This document shows positions 24,720-32,202 of a DNA stretch of 35,495 nucleotides, piece after piece (positions within the stretch are counted from its first letter, which is position 1; every line of letters begins with the position of its first letter). The stretch is taken from the NCBI RefSeq assembly GCF_031628175.1, contig NZ_JAVLVT010000013.1, positions 1 to 35,495 of the forward strand. Direction: 5' to 3'. Origin of the DNA: Lipingzhangella_A rawalii. GTDB lineage: Bacteria > Actinomycetota > Actinomycetes > Streptosporangiales > Streptosporangiaceae. The notes beneath the pieces are model-generated. The model did no database searches. It was not told the origin of the DNA and was given only the letters and a program-made list of their open reading frames with translations. Position numbers and translations under genes: made by a program.

Positions 24720-25902
24720 CCATGGCGGGCAACACGGAGTCCTGACTGTGCCGGGTGACCAGTTGGAGGCCGACAGGTAACCCGTCGGTGGTGAAGCCGG
24801 CGGGCACGGTCAGCGCAGGATGCCCGGTCACGTTGAAGGACCAGGTCAGTGACACACTCATCCGTTCGCCCGGCCCGTCGTGCCCGTGCGGGGGCGTAGG
24901 GGTGGTGGGGGTAAGTACCAGATCGACCTCGCTGAGCACCGCCTCCATGTGAGCCGCTGCCGCGTCGTCCCCACCCGTGCCCGCCGCGCGGACCGGTGAT
25001 GCGCCGGACGACGGGGACCGGGGCGGGGACGGTGGGGACACGGCCTCCCGTTTGGCATGCCACACCTCGGACGGATCGTCCAAGCGGACGACCGGCTCGG
25101 TGCACAGGTGCAGACGCCCAGCGCCCTCCAACCGACGGGCAGCCTGATAGGCCACGGCGGCGATCTCATGCTCCACAGATGCATAGCCCAGCGTCCCGGA
25201 CCACACGGCGGTGCGCGGCGCGGGGGCAGTGTCGGCGAGCAGCCAGGGGCCTGCTTCGGGTAACACCACGTCCAGCGCGGTCACCAGATCACCCGCATCC
25301 CGGGTGAGCACACCCTGGGCGCCCAGGCCGTCACCACGACTGGTGGGCAACCAGGTATTGGTGGGTTTCAGCCCCACGACCCCGCACCAGGCGGCGGGAA
25401 TGCGCAACGACCCGGCGCTGTCGCCCCCTGTGGCCAGCGGAACCATCCCGGCCGCGACCGCCGCGGCGGACCCGGCCGAGGAGCCGCCCGGACTCCGTGT
25501 ACCGTCCCAGGGATTACGCGTGGGCCCCCGCGCGGTCGTGCCCCAGGTCTGCCAGCTGGTGCGCCCGGACGGGACCGAGGTCACACCCATCGGCACGCAT
25601 CCGGCAGCCAGGAGCCGGCGCGCAACCGTGGATTCGGTGCGGCCCCAAGCCTTCACCGCGATCGGGACACCGGCCATCGGTAGGTGTGTCCCTGCCTTCA
25701 CGGCCGCGTCCACCTCACGGGCCACCTCCATGGAATGCTGTGGCCAGACCTCCTGGAAGGCACGCAGGTGGTCGTCACCGTTGGTCACGCGTTCCAGGGC
25801 GGCGCGGGCCACACTCACCGCGCGAGTCTCGCGCCGCCGCACCTGTTCGGCGAGGTGCGCCACTGGGGGCCATGGGCCTGACCTGGCGAAAGGCGGAGAC
25901 AC
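24700..25902 (-). CDS. Amidase signature family protein, internally shortened
   Basis: A protein of about 400 residues from the amidase signature family. The catalytic Ser-cisSer-Lys elements are recognisable: GVPIAVKAW (Lys), the core GGSSAGSAAAVAAGMVPLATGGDSAGSLRIPAA, and GVVGLKPT. Odd points: typical members have GGSSGGS and GTDGGGS where this has Ala and Ser changes, and the region between GTLGYASVEHEI and VDLVLTPTTP is short and includes a Pro/Ser-rich stretch, so about 60-100 family residues seem missing. The gene may be an active variant or decaying. GTG 25902 has TAGGCT seven bases upstream (leaderless candidate); GTG 25863 is the alternative. Confidence 0.8.
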   Translation of the reverse strand: MSPPFARSGPWPPVAHLAEQVRRRETRAVSVARAALERVTNGDDHLRAFQEVWPQHSMEVAREVDAAVKAGTHLPMAGVPIAVKAWGRTESTVARRLLAAGCVPMGVTSVPSGRTSWQTWGTTARGPTRNPWDGTRSPGGSSAGSAAAVAAGMVPLATGGDSAGSLRIPAAWCGVVGLKPTNTWLPTSRGDGLGAQGVLTRDAGDLVTALDVVLPEAGPWLLADTAPAPRTAVWSGTLGYASVEHEIAAVAYQAARRLEGAGRLHLCTEPVVRLDDPSEVWHAKREAVSPPSPPRSPSSGASPVRAAGTGGDDAAAAHMEAVLSEVDLVLTPTTPTPPHGHDGPGERMSVSLTWSFNVTGHPALTVPAGFTTDGLPVGLQLVTRHSQDSVLPAMVSGVLA

Positions 25903-26446
25903 TCTATCCAGCCTAACTACTGCCGCGTATCCGCTGCGGAGCCGCCGGCAGCTACTCTTCAGCCGTTCTGGAGAGGCCTCCCCGACACCTACGACGGGGG
26001 CGACCCGGCGGCACCACGCGGTCGTCCGGATCGCCACGCGCCTGCCCGACGCCCGTGCACCCTCTTTCCCCTCACCACCATGACGGACGGCCAAGGGCCG
26101 GAAACCGCGATGCGGCGACGGTCCGGCGCTCCACACCGCTTCTGTGGACCCCGCGTGGCCGCTCCGCACAGACTGATTCGTTATCCCGCACGCGCCTGTG
26201 CCCGCGTGCCCTACGGACAGCGGAGATGAAGCCCGGCGGTGTCCTCCCCGTCGTGCGAGACGATGCCAGGGGCCGGTACGGCCTCGTGGAAGTGCCGCGA
26301 CAGCGTGGTCCTCCGACCCGCTACCGCCCACCGAGCAGCGCGGCCCGTCGCTGGCCTCCGCCCCCACTGGCCCAACAGGCGGCGAGTGCCCACTGGACGA
26401 TGATGGCCATTCCGGTCTCGTCGTAAACCGGCAGGCGGTCCGGGGC
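25903..26446. other. Intergenic region without supported gene
   Basis: About 540 bases between the amidase start and the Lrp-type gene's stop. Open frames on both strands are compositional artefacts of high GC, with no recognisable motif. I see no repeat, hairpin or RNA gene that stands out. Confidence 0.45.
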
Positions 26447-26923
26447 TCACTCGCCGTCCCGGTCACGCTGACGGGCCGGGGCAGGTGCCAGCTGCGGCTC
26501 GTCGAGGATGAACATGGTCTGCGTGGAGCGCACCTCGGGAAGGCGTTGCAGTCGCTCCAGGACCAGTGCGCGCAGCTCGGCGGCGTCCGCGACCCGCACG
26601 AGCAACAACAGGTCGATGTCCCCGGAGACGAGCGCGGCGTGCGCGATCTCCGGGATGTCCCGCAGATGCTCCCGGAACCGTTCCCAGGAATGTTGTTCGA
26701 TCCGTAGGGAGATGTAGGCCGCAAGCCCTCGTCCGGCCCGCTCCGGATCGATCACCGCGGTGAATCCGGTGATCACTCCCTCGTCCCGGAGCCGCGCCAC
26801 GCGCGCGTAGGCGTTCGCCCGCGAGATATGCGCCCGTTCGGCCACCGCTCGAATCGCCATTCGACCGTCCGCCTGGAGCAACTCGATGATCCGACGATCC
26901 ACCGCATCCAGGGACACGGCCAT
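26447..26923 (-). CDS. Lrp/AsnC-family transcriptional regulator
   Basis: A 158-residue regulator. The N-terminal helix-turn-helix (LDAVDRRIIELLQADGRMAIRAVAERAHISRANAYARVARLRDEGVI) is followed by a RAM ligand-binding domain (AAYISLRIEQ, HAALVSGDIDLLLLVRV). It probably senses an amino acid such as leucine or valine. It is divergent from the branched-chain 2-oxoacid dehydrogenase operon, with an inverted repeat between them, so it is the likely local regulator (BkdR-like by context). ATG 26923 has GAGGT seven bases upstream; the three-residue longer GTG 26932 is unlikely. Confidence 0.9.
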   Translation of the reverse strand: MAVSLDAVDRRIIELLQADGRMAIRAVAERAHISRANAYARVARLRDEGVITGFTAVIDPERAGRGLAAYISLRIEQHSWERFREHLRDIPEIAHAALVSGDIDLLLLVRVADAAELRALVLERLQRLPEVRSTQTMFILDEPQLAPAPARQRDRDGE

Positions 26924-26940
26924 GTGTCTCACCTCACACC

Positions 26941-26972
26941 GTCCATATTGTGGACGTAGCAGACATATGGAC
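26941..26972. promoter_or_regulatory. Inverted repeat, probable Lrp-type operator
   Basis: GTCCATAT (26941-26948) and ATATGGAC (26965-26972) are perfect inverted repeats 16 bases apart. A further TGGAC at 26951-26955 forms a tighter dyad with the first arm. The element lies in the 133-base gap between the regulator and the dehydrogenase operon. Confidence 0.6.
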
Positions 26973-27020
26973 CTCAGGCAGCTCCTGGCGAACCAACTGT
27001 CCAGGGTTTGGCGCTACTCA

Positions 27021-27056
27021 TGGACACTATTGGGTGATGAAGCGCATATTCAAGAC
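27021..27056 (+). promoter_or_regulatory. Putative leaderless promoter of the dehydrogenase operon
   Basis: TGGACA (27021-27026) and CATATT (27045-27050) are separated by 18 bases, and CATATT ends six bases before the ATG at 27057. This spacing predicts a transcript beginning at the start codon, consistent with the lack of a ribosome-binding sequence. Confidence 0.5.
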
Positions 27057-28226
27057 ATGAAGCGCAACACGGCCACGTCCGGCGTGACGGTACCGCCCGC
27101 CCTGGAGCCCCTCCGCCTTGTGGATTCCCAGGGGGGACGCGTGAGCACTCCTCCCCTCCCGGTTCCCGAGCTCGACACGTTAGGTGCCCTCCACCGGGCC
27201 ATGGTGATCGGACGTCGCTTCGACCGCCAGGCCAGTGCGCTTGCCCGCCAGGGACGCCTCGCCGTCTACCCCTCCTCCTTCGGACAAGAGGCGTGCCAGG
27301 TGGGTGGGGTACTGGCCCTCGCCGAACAGGACTGGCTGTTCCCGACCTACCGGGACACCGTGTCCCTGGTAACCCGGGGCGTGGACCCGGTCCAGGCACT
27401 CACCCTGCTACGGGGAGACTGGCACAGCGGCTACGATGCCCATGCCCACCGTTGCGCCCCGCAGTGCACCCCCCTGGCGACGAATGCCTCCCACGCGGTG
27501 GGACTGACCTACGCCGCCCGGCAGAAGCGCCACCAGGCATCCGTGCCCGCCCAGGCGTCAACGGCACCGTCCAACAGCGCTGATCCCGCCGAGGTCGAGG
27601 CCGACACGGCGGCACTGGTACTGATGGGCGACGGAGCCACCAGCGAAGGCGACGCCCATGAGGCCTACAACTTCGCGGCTATGTGGAACGCGCCGGTGGT
27701 GTTCCTGATCCAGAACAACCAGTGGGCCATCAGCGTTCCGGTCCGCAAGCAGTCCCGCGCGCCCACCCTGGCGCACAAAGCCATGGGCTACGGCATTCGG
27801 GGGCTGCACGTCGACGGCAATGACGCGGCGGCGGTATACGCAGCGGTGTCCCAGGCTCTCACCGAAGCACGTGCAGGTGAGGGACCCACGATCATCGAGG
27901 CGCGCACCTACCGCATGGACCCGCATACCAATGCAGACGCCCCGCAGCGCTACCGGGAGCCCAGTGACGTGGAACGCTGGCAGAACCACGATCCGATCGA
28001 CCGGCTGGAGAGCCTCCTGCGAGCGGAGGGTCAGCTGGACGACGCGGGCCGCGCCGACCTCGACGCCACTGCGGAGAAGCTGGCCACCCGAGTTCGGGAA
28101 CACATGGCCCAGCCGGACGAGCTGGACCCCAACGAGATCCTCGCACACACCTACACCCATCCCAGTGCGATGCTGCGGGAACAACAGGCCAACCTCGCCG
28201 CGGAGATCGGGGAGGCCCGGGCATGA
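27057..28226 (+). CDS. bkdA: Branched-chain 2-oxoacid dehydrogenase E1 component, alpha subunit
   Basis: A 389-residue thiamine-diphosphate enzyme subunit that decarboxylates branched-chain 2-oxoacids. The ThDP motif spans GDGATSEG (191-198) to QNNQWAISVP. The family phosphorylation-loop equivalent RTYRMDPHTNADAPQRYR favours a branched-chain rather than pyruvate substrate. Odd: residues about 157-183, between HAVGLTYAARQKR and the ThDP motif, hold a Ser/Ala/Pro-rich insert. The ATG at 27057 is chosen because upstream sequence is regulatory; there is no ribosome site and a leaderless start is likely. It overlaps the E1beta gene by four bases (ATGA). Confidence 0.92.
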   Translation: MKRNTATSGVTVPPALEPLRLVDSQGGRVSTPPLPVPELDTLGALHRAMVIGRRFDRQASALARQGRLAVYPSSFGQEACQVGGVLALAEQDWLFPTYRDTVSLVTRGVDPVQALTLLRGDWHSGYDAHAHRCAPQCTPLATNASHAVGLTYAARQKRHQASVPAQASTAPSNSADPAEVEADTAALVLMGDGATSEGDAHEAYNFAAMWNAPVVFLIQNNQWAISVPVRKQSRAPTLAHKAMGYGIRGLHVDGNDAAAVYAAVSQALTEARAGEGPTIIEARTYRMDPHTNADAPQRYREPSDVERWQNHDPIDRLESLLRAEGQLDDAGRADLDATAEKLATRVREHMAQPDELDPNEILAHTYTHPSAMLREQQANLAAEIGEARA

Positions 28227-29284
28227 GCGAGATCTCCTTCGCCGAGGCGCTGAACGCCGCGATGCGCGACTCCATGCGCGAGAACCCCGACGTTGTGGTC
28301 TACGGCGAGGACGTGGGCCAGCTGGGGGGCGTGTTCCGCGTCACCGACGGGCTTACCGCAGAGTTCGGCGAGCAGCGCTGCTTCGACACCCCCATTGCCG
28401 AATCCGGCATCGTGGGCACCGCGATCGGGATGGCGATGCATGGCGCCCGGCCCGTGGTGGAAATGCAGTTCGATGCCTTCGCCTACCCAGCATTCGAACA
28501 GGTGGTCTCGCACGCGGCGAAGCTACGTAACCGCACCCGTGGCTCTGTCACCCTGCCGTTGGTCATCCGGATTCCCTACGGTGGGGCGGTCGGCGCGGTC
28601 GAACACCACAGCGACTCCTCCGAGGGCTATTACGCGCACACTCCCGGATTGACCGTGGTCACCCCGGCTACCGTGGCCGACGCGTACTCAATGTTGCGTG
28701 CCTCGATCGCGCACCCAGATCCCGTGGTGTTCCTGGAGCCCAAGCGTCTCTATCGCAGCACAGCGACGATGTCACTTCCCGTCACCACCGAGGAACTGGA
28801 CCGGGCCGTGGTCCGCCGCGAGGGCCGAGACGTCACGCTGCTGTGTTACGGGCCCACCGTGGACACTGCCCTGGCCACCGCGGACGCCGCAATGGCGGAC
28901 GGATACGACGTGGAGGTCGTCGACCTGCGCAGCCTCACCCCATTCGATGACGCGACCGTCACCGCCTCGGTACGCAAAACAGGGCGCGCGGTCGTTACCC
29001 ACGAGGCACCGTCCTTCGCCGGATACGGTGCAGAGGTCGCCGCCCGGGTCACCGAACACTGTTTCCACTACCTGGAAGCCCCGGTGCTGCGGGTCGCCGG
29101 ATACGACGCTCCCTACCCGCCACCGCTCCTGGAGCGGTACTACCTCCCCACCGTGGACCGGCTGCGCACGGCCTTGTCCCGGTTGCAGTGGGAGTCGCAG
29201 TGGACGGAGAACGATCCCAGTCCCCTTCGAGTGGCGGCCGCCGCACCCCACGCGGCCAACCAAGACTCGGGGGTGGTCGCGTGA
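28223..29284 (+). CDS. bkdB: Branched-chain 2-oxoacid dehydrogenase E1 component, beta subunit
   Basis: A 353-residue partner of the E1alpha protein. Family motifs are clear: VVVYGEDVGQLGGVFRVTDGL, FDTPIAESGIVGTAIGMA, EMQFDAFAYPAFEQ, VEHHSDSSEGYYAHTPGL and the transketolase C-terminal domain (VTHEAPSFAGYGAEVAARV). A 30-residue Ala/Pro-rich tail follows the usual family end. The start overlaps the E1alpha stop (ATGA) and the stop overlaps the E2 start (GTGA), so all three are translationally coupled. Confidence 0.94.
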   Translation: MSEISFAEALNAAMRDSMRENPDVVVYGEDVGQLGGVFRVTDGLTAEFGEQRCFDTPIAESGIVGTAIGMAMHGARPVVEMQFDAFAYPAFEQVVSHAAKLRNRTRGSVTLPLVIRIPYGGAVGAVEHHSDSSEGYYAHTPGLTVVTPATVADAYSMLRASIAHPDPVVFLEPKRLYRSTATMSLPVTTEELDRAVVRREGRDVTLLCYGPTVDTALATADAAMADGYDVEVVDLRSLTPFDDATVTASVRKTGRAVVTHEAPSFAGYGAEVAARVTEHCFHYLEAPVLRVAGYDAPYPPPLLERYYLPTVDRLRTALSRLQWESQWTENDPSPLRVAAAAPHAANQDSGVVA

Positions 29285-30639
29285 GCACCAATACCACCAG
29301 CTTCGTCCTACCGGACCTGGGCGAAGGACTGACCGAGGCGGAAATTCTCCGGTGGCTGGTCCAAGTCGGCGATACTGTGGCTGTGGACCAACCGGTCGTC
29401 GAGGTGGAGACGGCGAAAGCATCGGTGGAGTTGCCGTGTCCCCACGCCGGCCGGGTGGAGCACCTGCATGGTTCCCCCGGCGATGTGATCGCAGTGGGAG
29501 CGCCACTGGTCAGTGTTGCCGCAGCGGCAGAGTCACCCGACCATCCAGACAGCCGCCGAGCCGCCGATCCCACGGAGTGCGGCAGTGACGCCGCAGCCAC
29601 CTCCTCGGATTCGGAAGCGGTGCTGGTGGGCTACGGGTCCGGGACAATGGCGTCCCGGACCCACTCCCCCACCGAGAATCGATCCCACAAGCAGCCTCCT
29701 GCACCCGTAACCGTCGCGGGCAGCCGCGGGGAGCGCACCGTGGCGGTGGTATCGCCGTTGGTGCGGCGCATGGCGCGGGAGCATGCTCTGGACGTCTCAA
29801 CACTGGCCGGGTCCGGCCCCGATGGTCTCGTCCTGCGTCGCGACGTCACCGCGGCGATCGCTGCCCAGTCCACCGACACCGACGGCACCGTTCCCCCACC
29901 CCGCGACTCGGACTCGGTCACAACGCGGGGGGAGGCGGTGCAGCGGGTACCACTGCGGGGGGCACGCCGATCCGCGGCCGAGCAGCTGGCCCGGTCCCGG
30001 CGCGAGATCCCCGAGGCCACCGTCTGGGTAGACGCGGACGCCACCGAGCTGATGCGCATGCGCCGCGACCTCAACGCCTCCTCCCCGGAACACTCCGTCG
30101 GACTCCTGGCTCTGGTGTCCCGATTCTGCCTGTTGGGCCTGCGGCGCTACCCGGACCTGAATGCCACCTTCGACCCCGAGCAGGGCGAGATTCTGCGGTA
30201 CCACCATGTGGGCTTGGGCTTCGCCGCACAGACCCCCCGCGGGCTCATGGTTCCGGTGGTACCGAACGCCGATGAGAAATCCGCACGGGAACTGTCAGCG
30301 GAGCTGACTGAGCTGACCGCCACGGCCCGCGCCGGGGAGCTGACCCCACAACAGTTGAGCGGGGGCACGTTCACCGTGAACAACTACGGCGTGTTCGGAG
30401 TGGATGGCTCGGCGGCCATCATCCCCTATCCGCAGGCCGCCATCCTGGGAATCGGCCGGATCACCCGCCGCCCCTGGGTGGTACACACCGACACGGGGGA
30501 AGAGCTGCGCCCCCGCGACGTGGTGGAACTGACGCTGGCCTTCGACCACCGGGTATGTGACGGGGAGACCGCGGCCGGGCTGCTGCGGTTCGTCGCCGAC
30601 CGGATCGAACGTCCACACCTCGTGGTGGCTGAGGCATAA
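29281..30639 (+). CDS. bkdC: Dihydrolipoamide acyltransferase (E2) of branched-chain 2-oxoacid dehydrogenase
   Basis: A 452-residue E2. It begins with one lipoyl domain (lipoyl Lys46 in VETAKAS), followed by a Ser/Asp-rich flexible linker (about 82-150). A peripheral subunit-binding domain comes next (VSPLVRRMAREHALDVSTLAGSGPDG, about 157-193), then a catalytic acyltransferase domain ending in FDHRVCDG (His423, Asp427). It transfers the acyl group from E1 to CoA. GTG 29281 overlaps the E1beta stop. No E3 (dihydrolipoamide dehydrogenase) gene follows. Confidence 0.94.
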   Translation: MSTNTTSFVLPDLGEGLTEAEILRWLVQVGDTVAVDQPVVEVETAKASVELPCPHAGRVEHLHGSPGDVIAVGAPLVSVAAAAESPDHPDSRRAADPTECGSDAAATSSDSEAVLVGYGSGTMASRTHSPTENRSHKQPPAPVTVAGSRGERTVAVVSPLVRRMAREHALDVSTLAGSGPDGLVLRRDVTAAIAAQSTDTDGTVPPPRDSDSVTTRGEAVQRVPLRGARRSAAEQLARSRREIPEATVWVDADATELMRMRRDLNASSPEHSVGLLALVSRFCLLGLRRYPDLNATFDPEQGEILRYHHVGLGFAAQTPRGLMVPVVPNADEKSARELSAELTELTATARAGELTPQQLSGGTFTVNNYGVFGVDGSAAIIPYPQAAILGIGRITRRPWVVHTDTGEELRPRDVVELTLAFDHRVCDGETAAGLLRFVADRIERPHLVVAEA

Positions 30640-31039
30640 CCAGGCCCCGGGGGATGTGGGTCCACGGCCGATGCCCGCCACCCCTCCCGGCGGTGAGTGG
30701 GGATGGGGATGGGGATGGGGATGGGGATACTGCCACGGGACGTCAGGGCCATGGTGCCCCACGGCCACAGTGCCGCCTGGGCTACCGGATCAGCCAGGAA
30801 GCCCCGAGCCGGCCAGCAGTACTGCGTATGGACCAGGCCCCGGACAGCCCGATCGGGATCCAACCGGACGGCAGTCGCCAGGTACCCGCGGAGTGGAGTG
30901 GGTTGTCAGGATCGCCCGCATCGGCGACAGTCGAGAGGAGTTCCCGGAGGTGCCAGCTGCGGTCGAGCATTCTGGCGTCGCCACCGCCTTGGGGTGCCAG
31001 GCACGCTGGCCGTACCGATCTTCCGAGAACGAGGGGATT
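30640..31039. other. Intergenic region with a hexanucleotide repeat
   Basis: About 400 bases between the E2 stop and the small membrane-protein gene. It contains the GGGGAT repeat. An open frame continues from inside the E2 gene through this region into the membrane protein, but its translation (a Gly-Trp run and Pro-rich stretches) is not protein-like until the ATG at 31040. I cannot exclude a degraded gene around 30780-31030. Confidence 0.45.
30699..30728. repeat. (GGGGAT)5 hexanucleotide tandem repeat
   Basis: Five uninterrupted copies of GGGGAT, about 60 bases past the E2 stop. The regularly spaced G4 runs on the plus strand meet the pattern for a G-quadruplex. Perfect repeats of this kind can vary in copy number by slippage. 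Confidence 0.85.
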
Positions 31040-31456
31040 ATGGCCCGACGGTACCGAGTTGCGACGCTAGCTGCGGCCATCCTGCTCACCATGGTGGGAT
31101 CCCCGATCGTGGTGGCACTGGGCGGGGACACCACAATCGCCCCGGTCGCACTGATCGGGGCGATACTGACGTGGGCTGCCTGCCTGTGGTGCTGGGGGGT
31201 TGCTGGCCGGCCCTATTGGCCCCACCTGGTGATCATTCCGGTGGTGCAACTGCTGGTGGCGTTCTTCGTGGGCTTCGTCGGTGCCACGGTCCTGTCCCCC
31301 ACGCGACTGGACCGGGAGTGGGCGTCCTTCCTGGCTGTTTGGCTGATCTGTGCGGGGATGTACACGGTCGCGTCGGCCCTACTCGCCGGATTCGCGCGCG
31401 ACTACGGAACCGGGTCACCTGGCGGTGGGGGAGACGGTGGTGGCGGTGGTGCGTAG
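31040..31456 (+). CDS. Small four-helix membrane protein, unknown function
   Basis: A 138-residue protein with four hydrophobic segments (about residues 6-26, 33-57, 62-86 and 94-119) and a Gly-rich C-terminal tail. GAGGGG lies just before the ATG at 31040. I do not recognise a family; the helix pattern and composition resemble many uncharacterised actinobacterial membrane proteins. It is convergent with the response-regulator gene, with about 50 bases between their stops. Confidence 0.65.
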   Translation: MARRYRVATLAAAILLTMVGSPIVVALGGDTTIAPVALIGAILTWAACLWCWGVAGRPYWPHLVIIPVVQLLVAFFVGFVGATVLSPTRLDREWASFLAVWLICAGMYTVASALLAGFARDYGTGSPGGGGDGGGGGA

Positions 31457-31508
31457 ACCGCCAGGTTGTGGCTGGCCCAGATCTCAGCACACTGCGGCTG
31501 TGACCCAC

Positions 31509-32165
31509 TCACTCCGGTTCGACGATGCCGGCTTCATAGGCCAGGATCGCCGCCCGCACCCGATTACGCACCTCCAACCGGGTCAGGATGCCACTGACGT
31601 AGCTCTTGACGGTTCCCTCAACCAGGTGCAGCCGCCGGGCAATTTCGGCGTTGGACATCCCGGCACCAACCAGCGCCAGGACCTCGCGCTCCCGGTCCGT
31701 CAACTCGCCCACGCGCCTGGCGGCCTCCTGGCCTCGATTCATTCGCTGCCCGGTCAACTCACTGATCACACGCTGGGCCACCCGGGGCGATAGGAACGCC
31801 GCGCCCTCGGCCACAGCCCGAACCCCGGTGATCAGTTCCCGGGGGTCCCCGGCTTTGAGTAGGAAACCACTGGCCCCGTCGCCAAGGGCGCGCGCGATGT
31901 AGGCGTCCTCCCCAAAGGTGGTGAGGATCACCACCGGCACCTCCGGCAGGACACGGCGCAACTCGGCCGTGGCGGCGAGCCCGTCCAGTTTCGGCATCCG
32001 AATGTCGATCAGGGCGATATCGGGACGATGGCTCAGCGCCAGCTCCACAGCTTCCCGTCCATCGCCCGCCTCCGCGACCACCTCGATCTCCGGATCGTTC
32101 CCGAGAATCGCGATCACTCCGGCACGGATCATCGCCTCGTCGTCCGCCAACAGCACCCGGATCAC
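31509..32165 (-). CDS. NarL/FixJ-family response regulator
   Basis: A 218-residue regulator. The receiver domain has the acidic pocket (ADDEAM, Asp8-Asp9), the phosphorylated Asp54 in LIDIRMP, the conserved Thr in ILTTF and Lys in FLLKAG. The C-terminal LuxR-type helix-turn-helix reads LTDREREVLALVGAGMSNAEIARRLHLVEGTVKSYVSGILTRL. GTG 32165 has GGGAG five bases upstream. The sensor kinase gene ends 37 bases upstream on the same strand, so the two form one two-component system. Confidence 0.94.
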   Translation of the reverse strand: MIRVLLADDEAMIRAGVIAILGNDPEIEVVAEAGDGREAVELALSHRPDIALIDIRMPKLDGLAATAELRRVLPEVPVVILTTFGEDAYIARALGDGASGFLLKAGDPRELITGVRAVAEGAAFLSPRVAQRVISELTGQRMNRGQEAARRVGELTDREREVLALVGAGMSNAEIARRLHLVEGTVKSYVSGILTRLEVRNRVRAAILAYEAGIVEPE

Positions 32166-32202
32166 GTGTACTCCCGTCCCTGCCGGCCCCGCTCGGAGAC
32201 CG

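Noticed and set aside
25903..26724. Long upstream extension of the amidase frame overlapping the Lrp-type gene
   Set aside because: Ser/Arg/Cys-rich translation opposite a clear Lrp gene; it is a shadow frame.
30557..31039. N-terminal extension of the small membrane protein back into the E2 gene
   Set aside because: It would overlap bkdC and include a Gly-Trp run encoded by the GGGGAT repeat; the ATG at 31040 has a good ribosome site.
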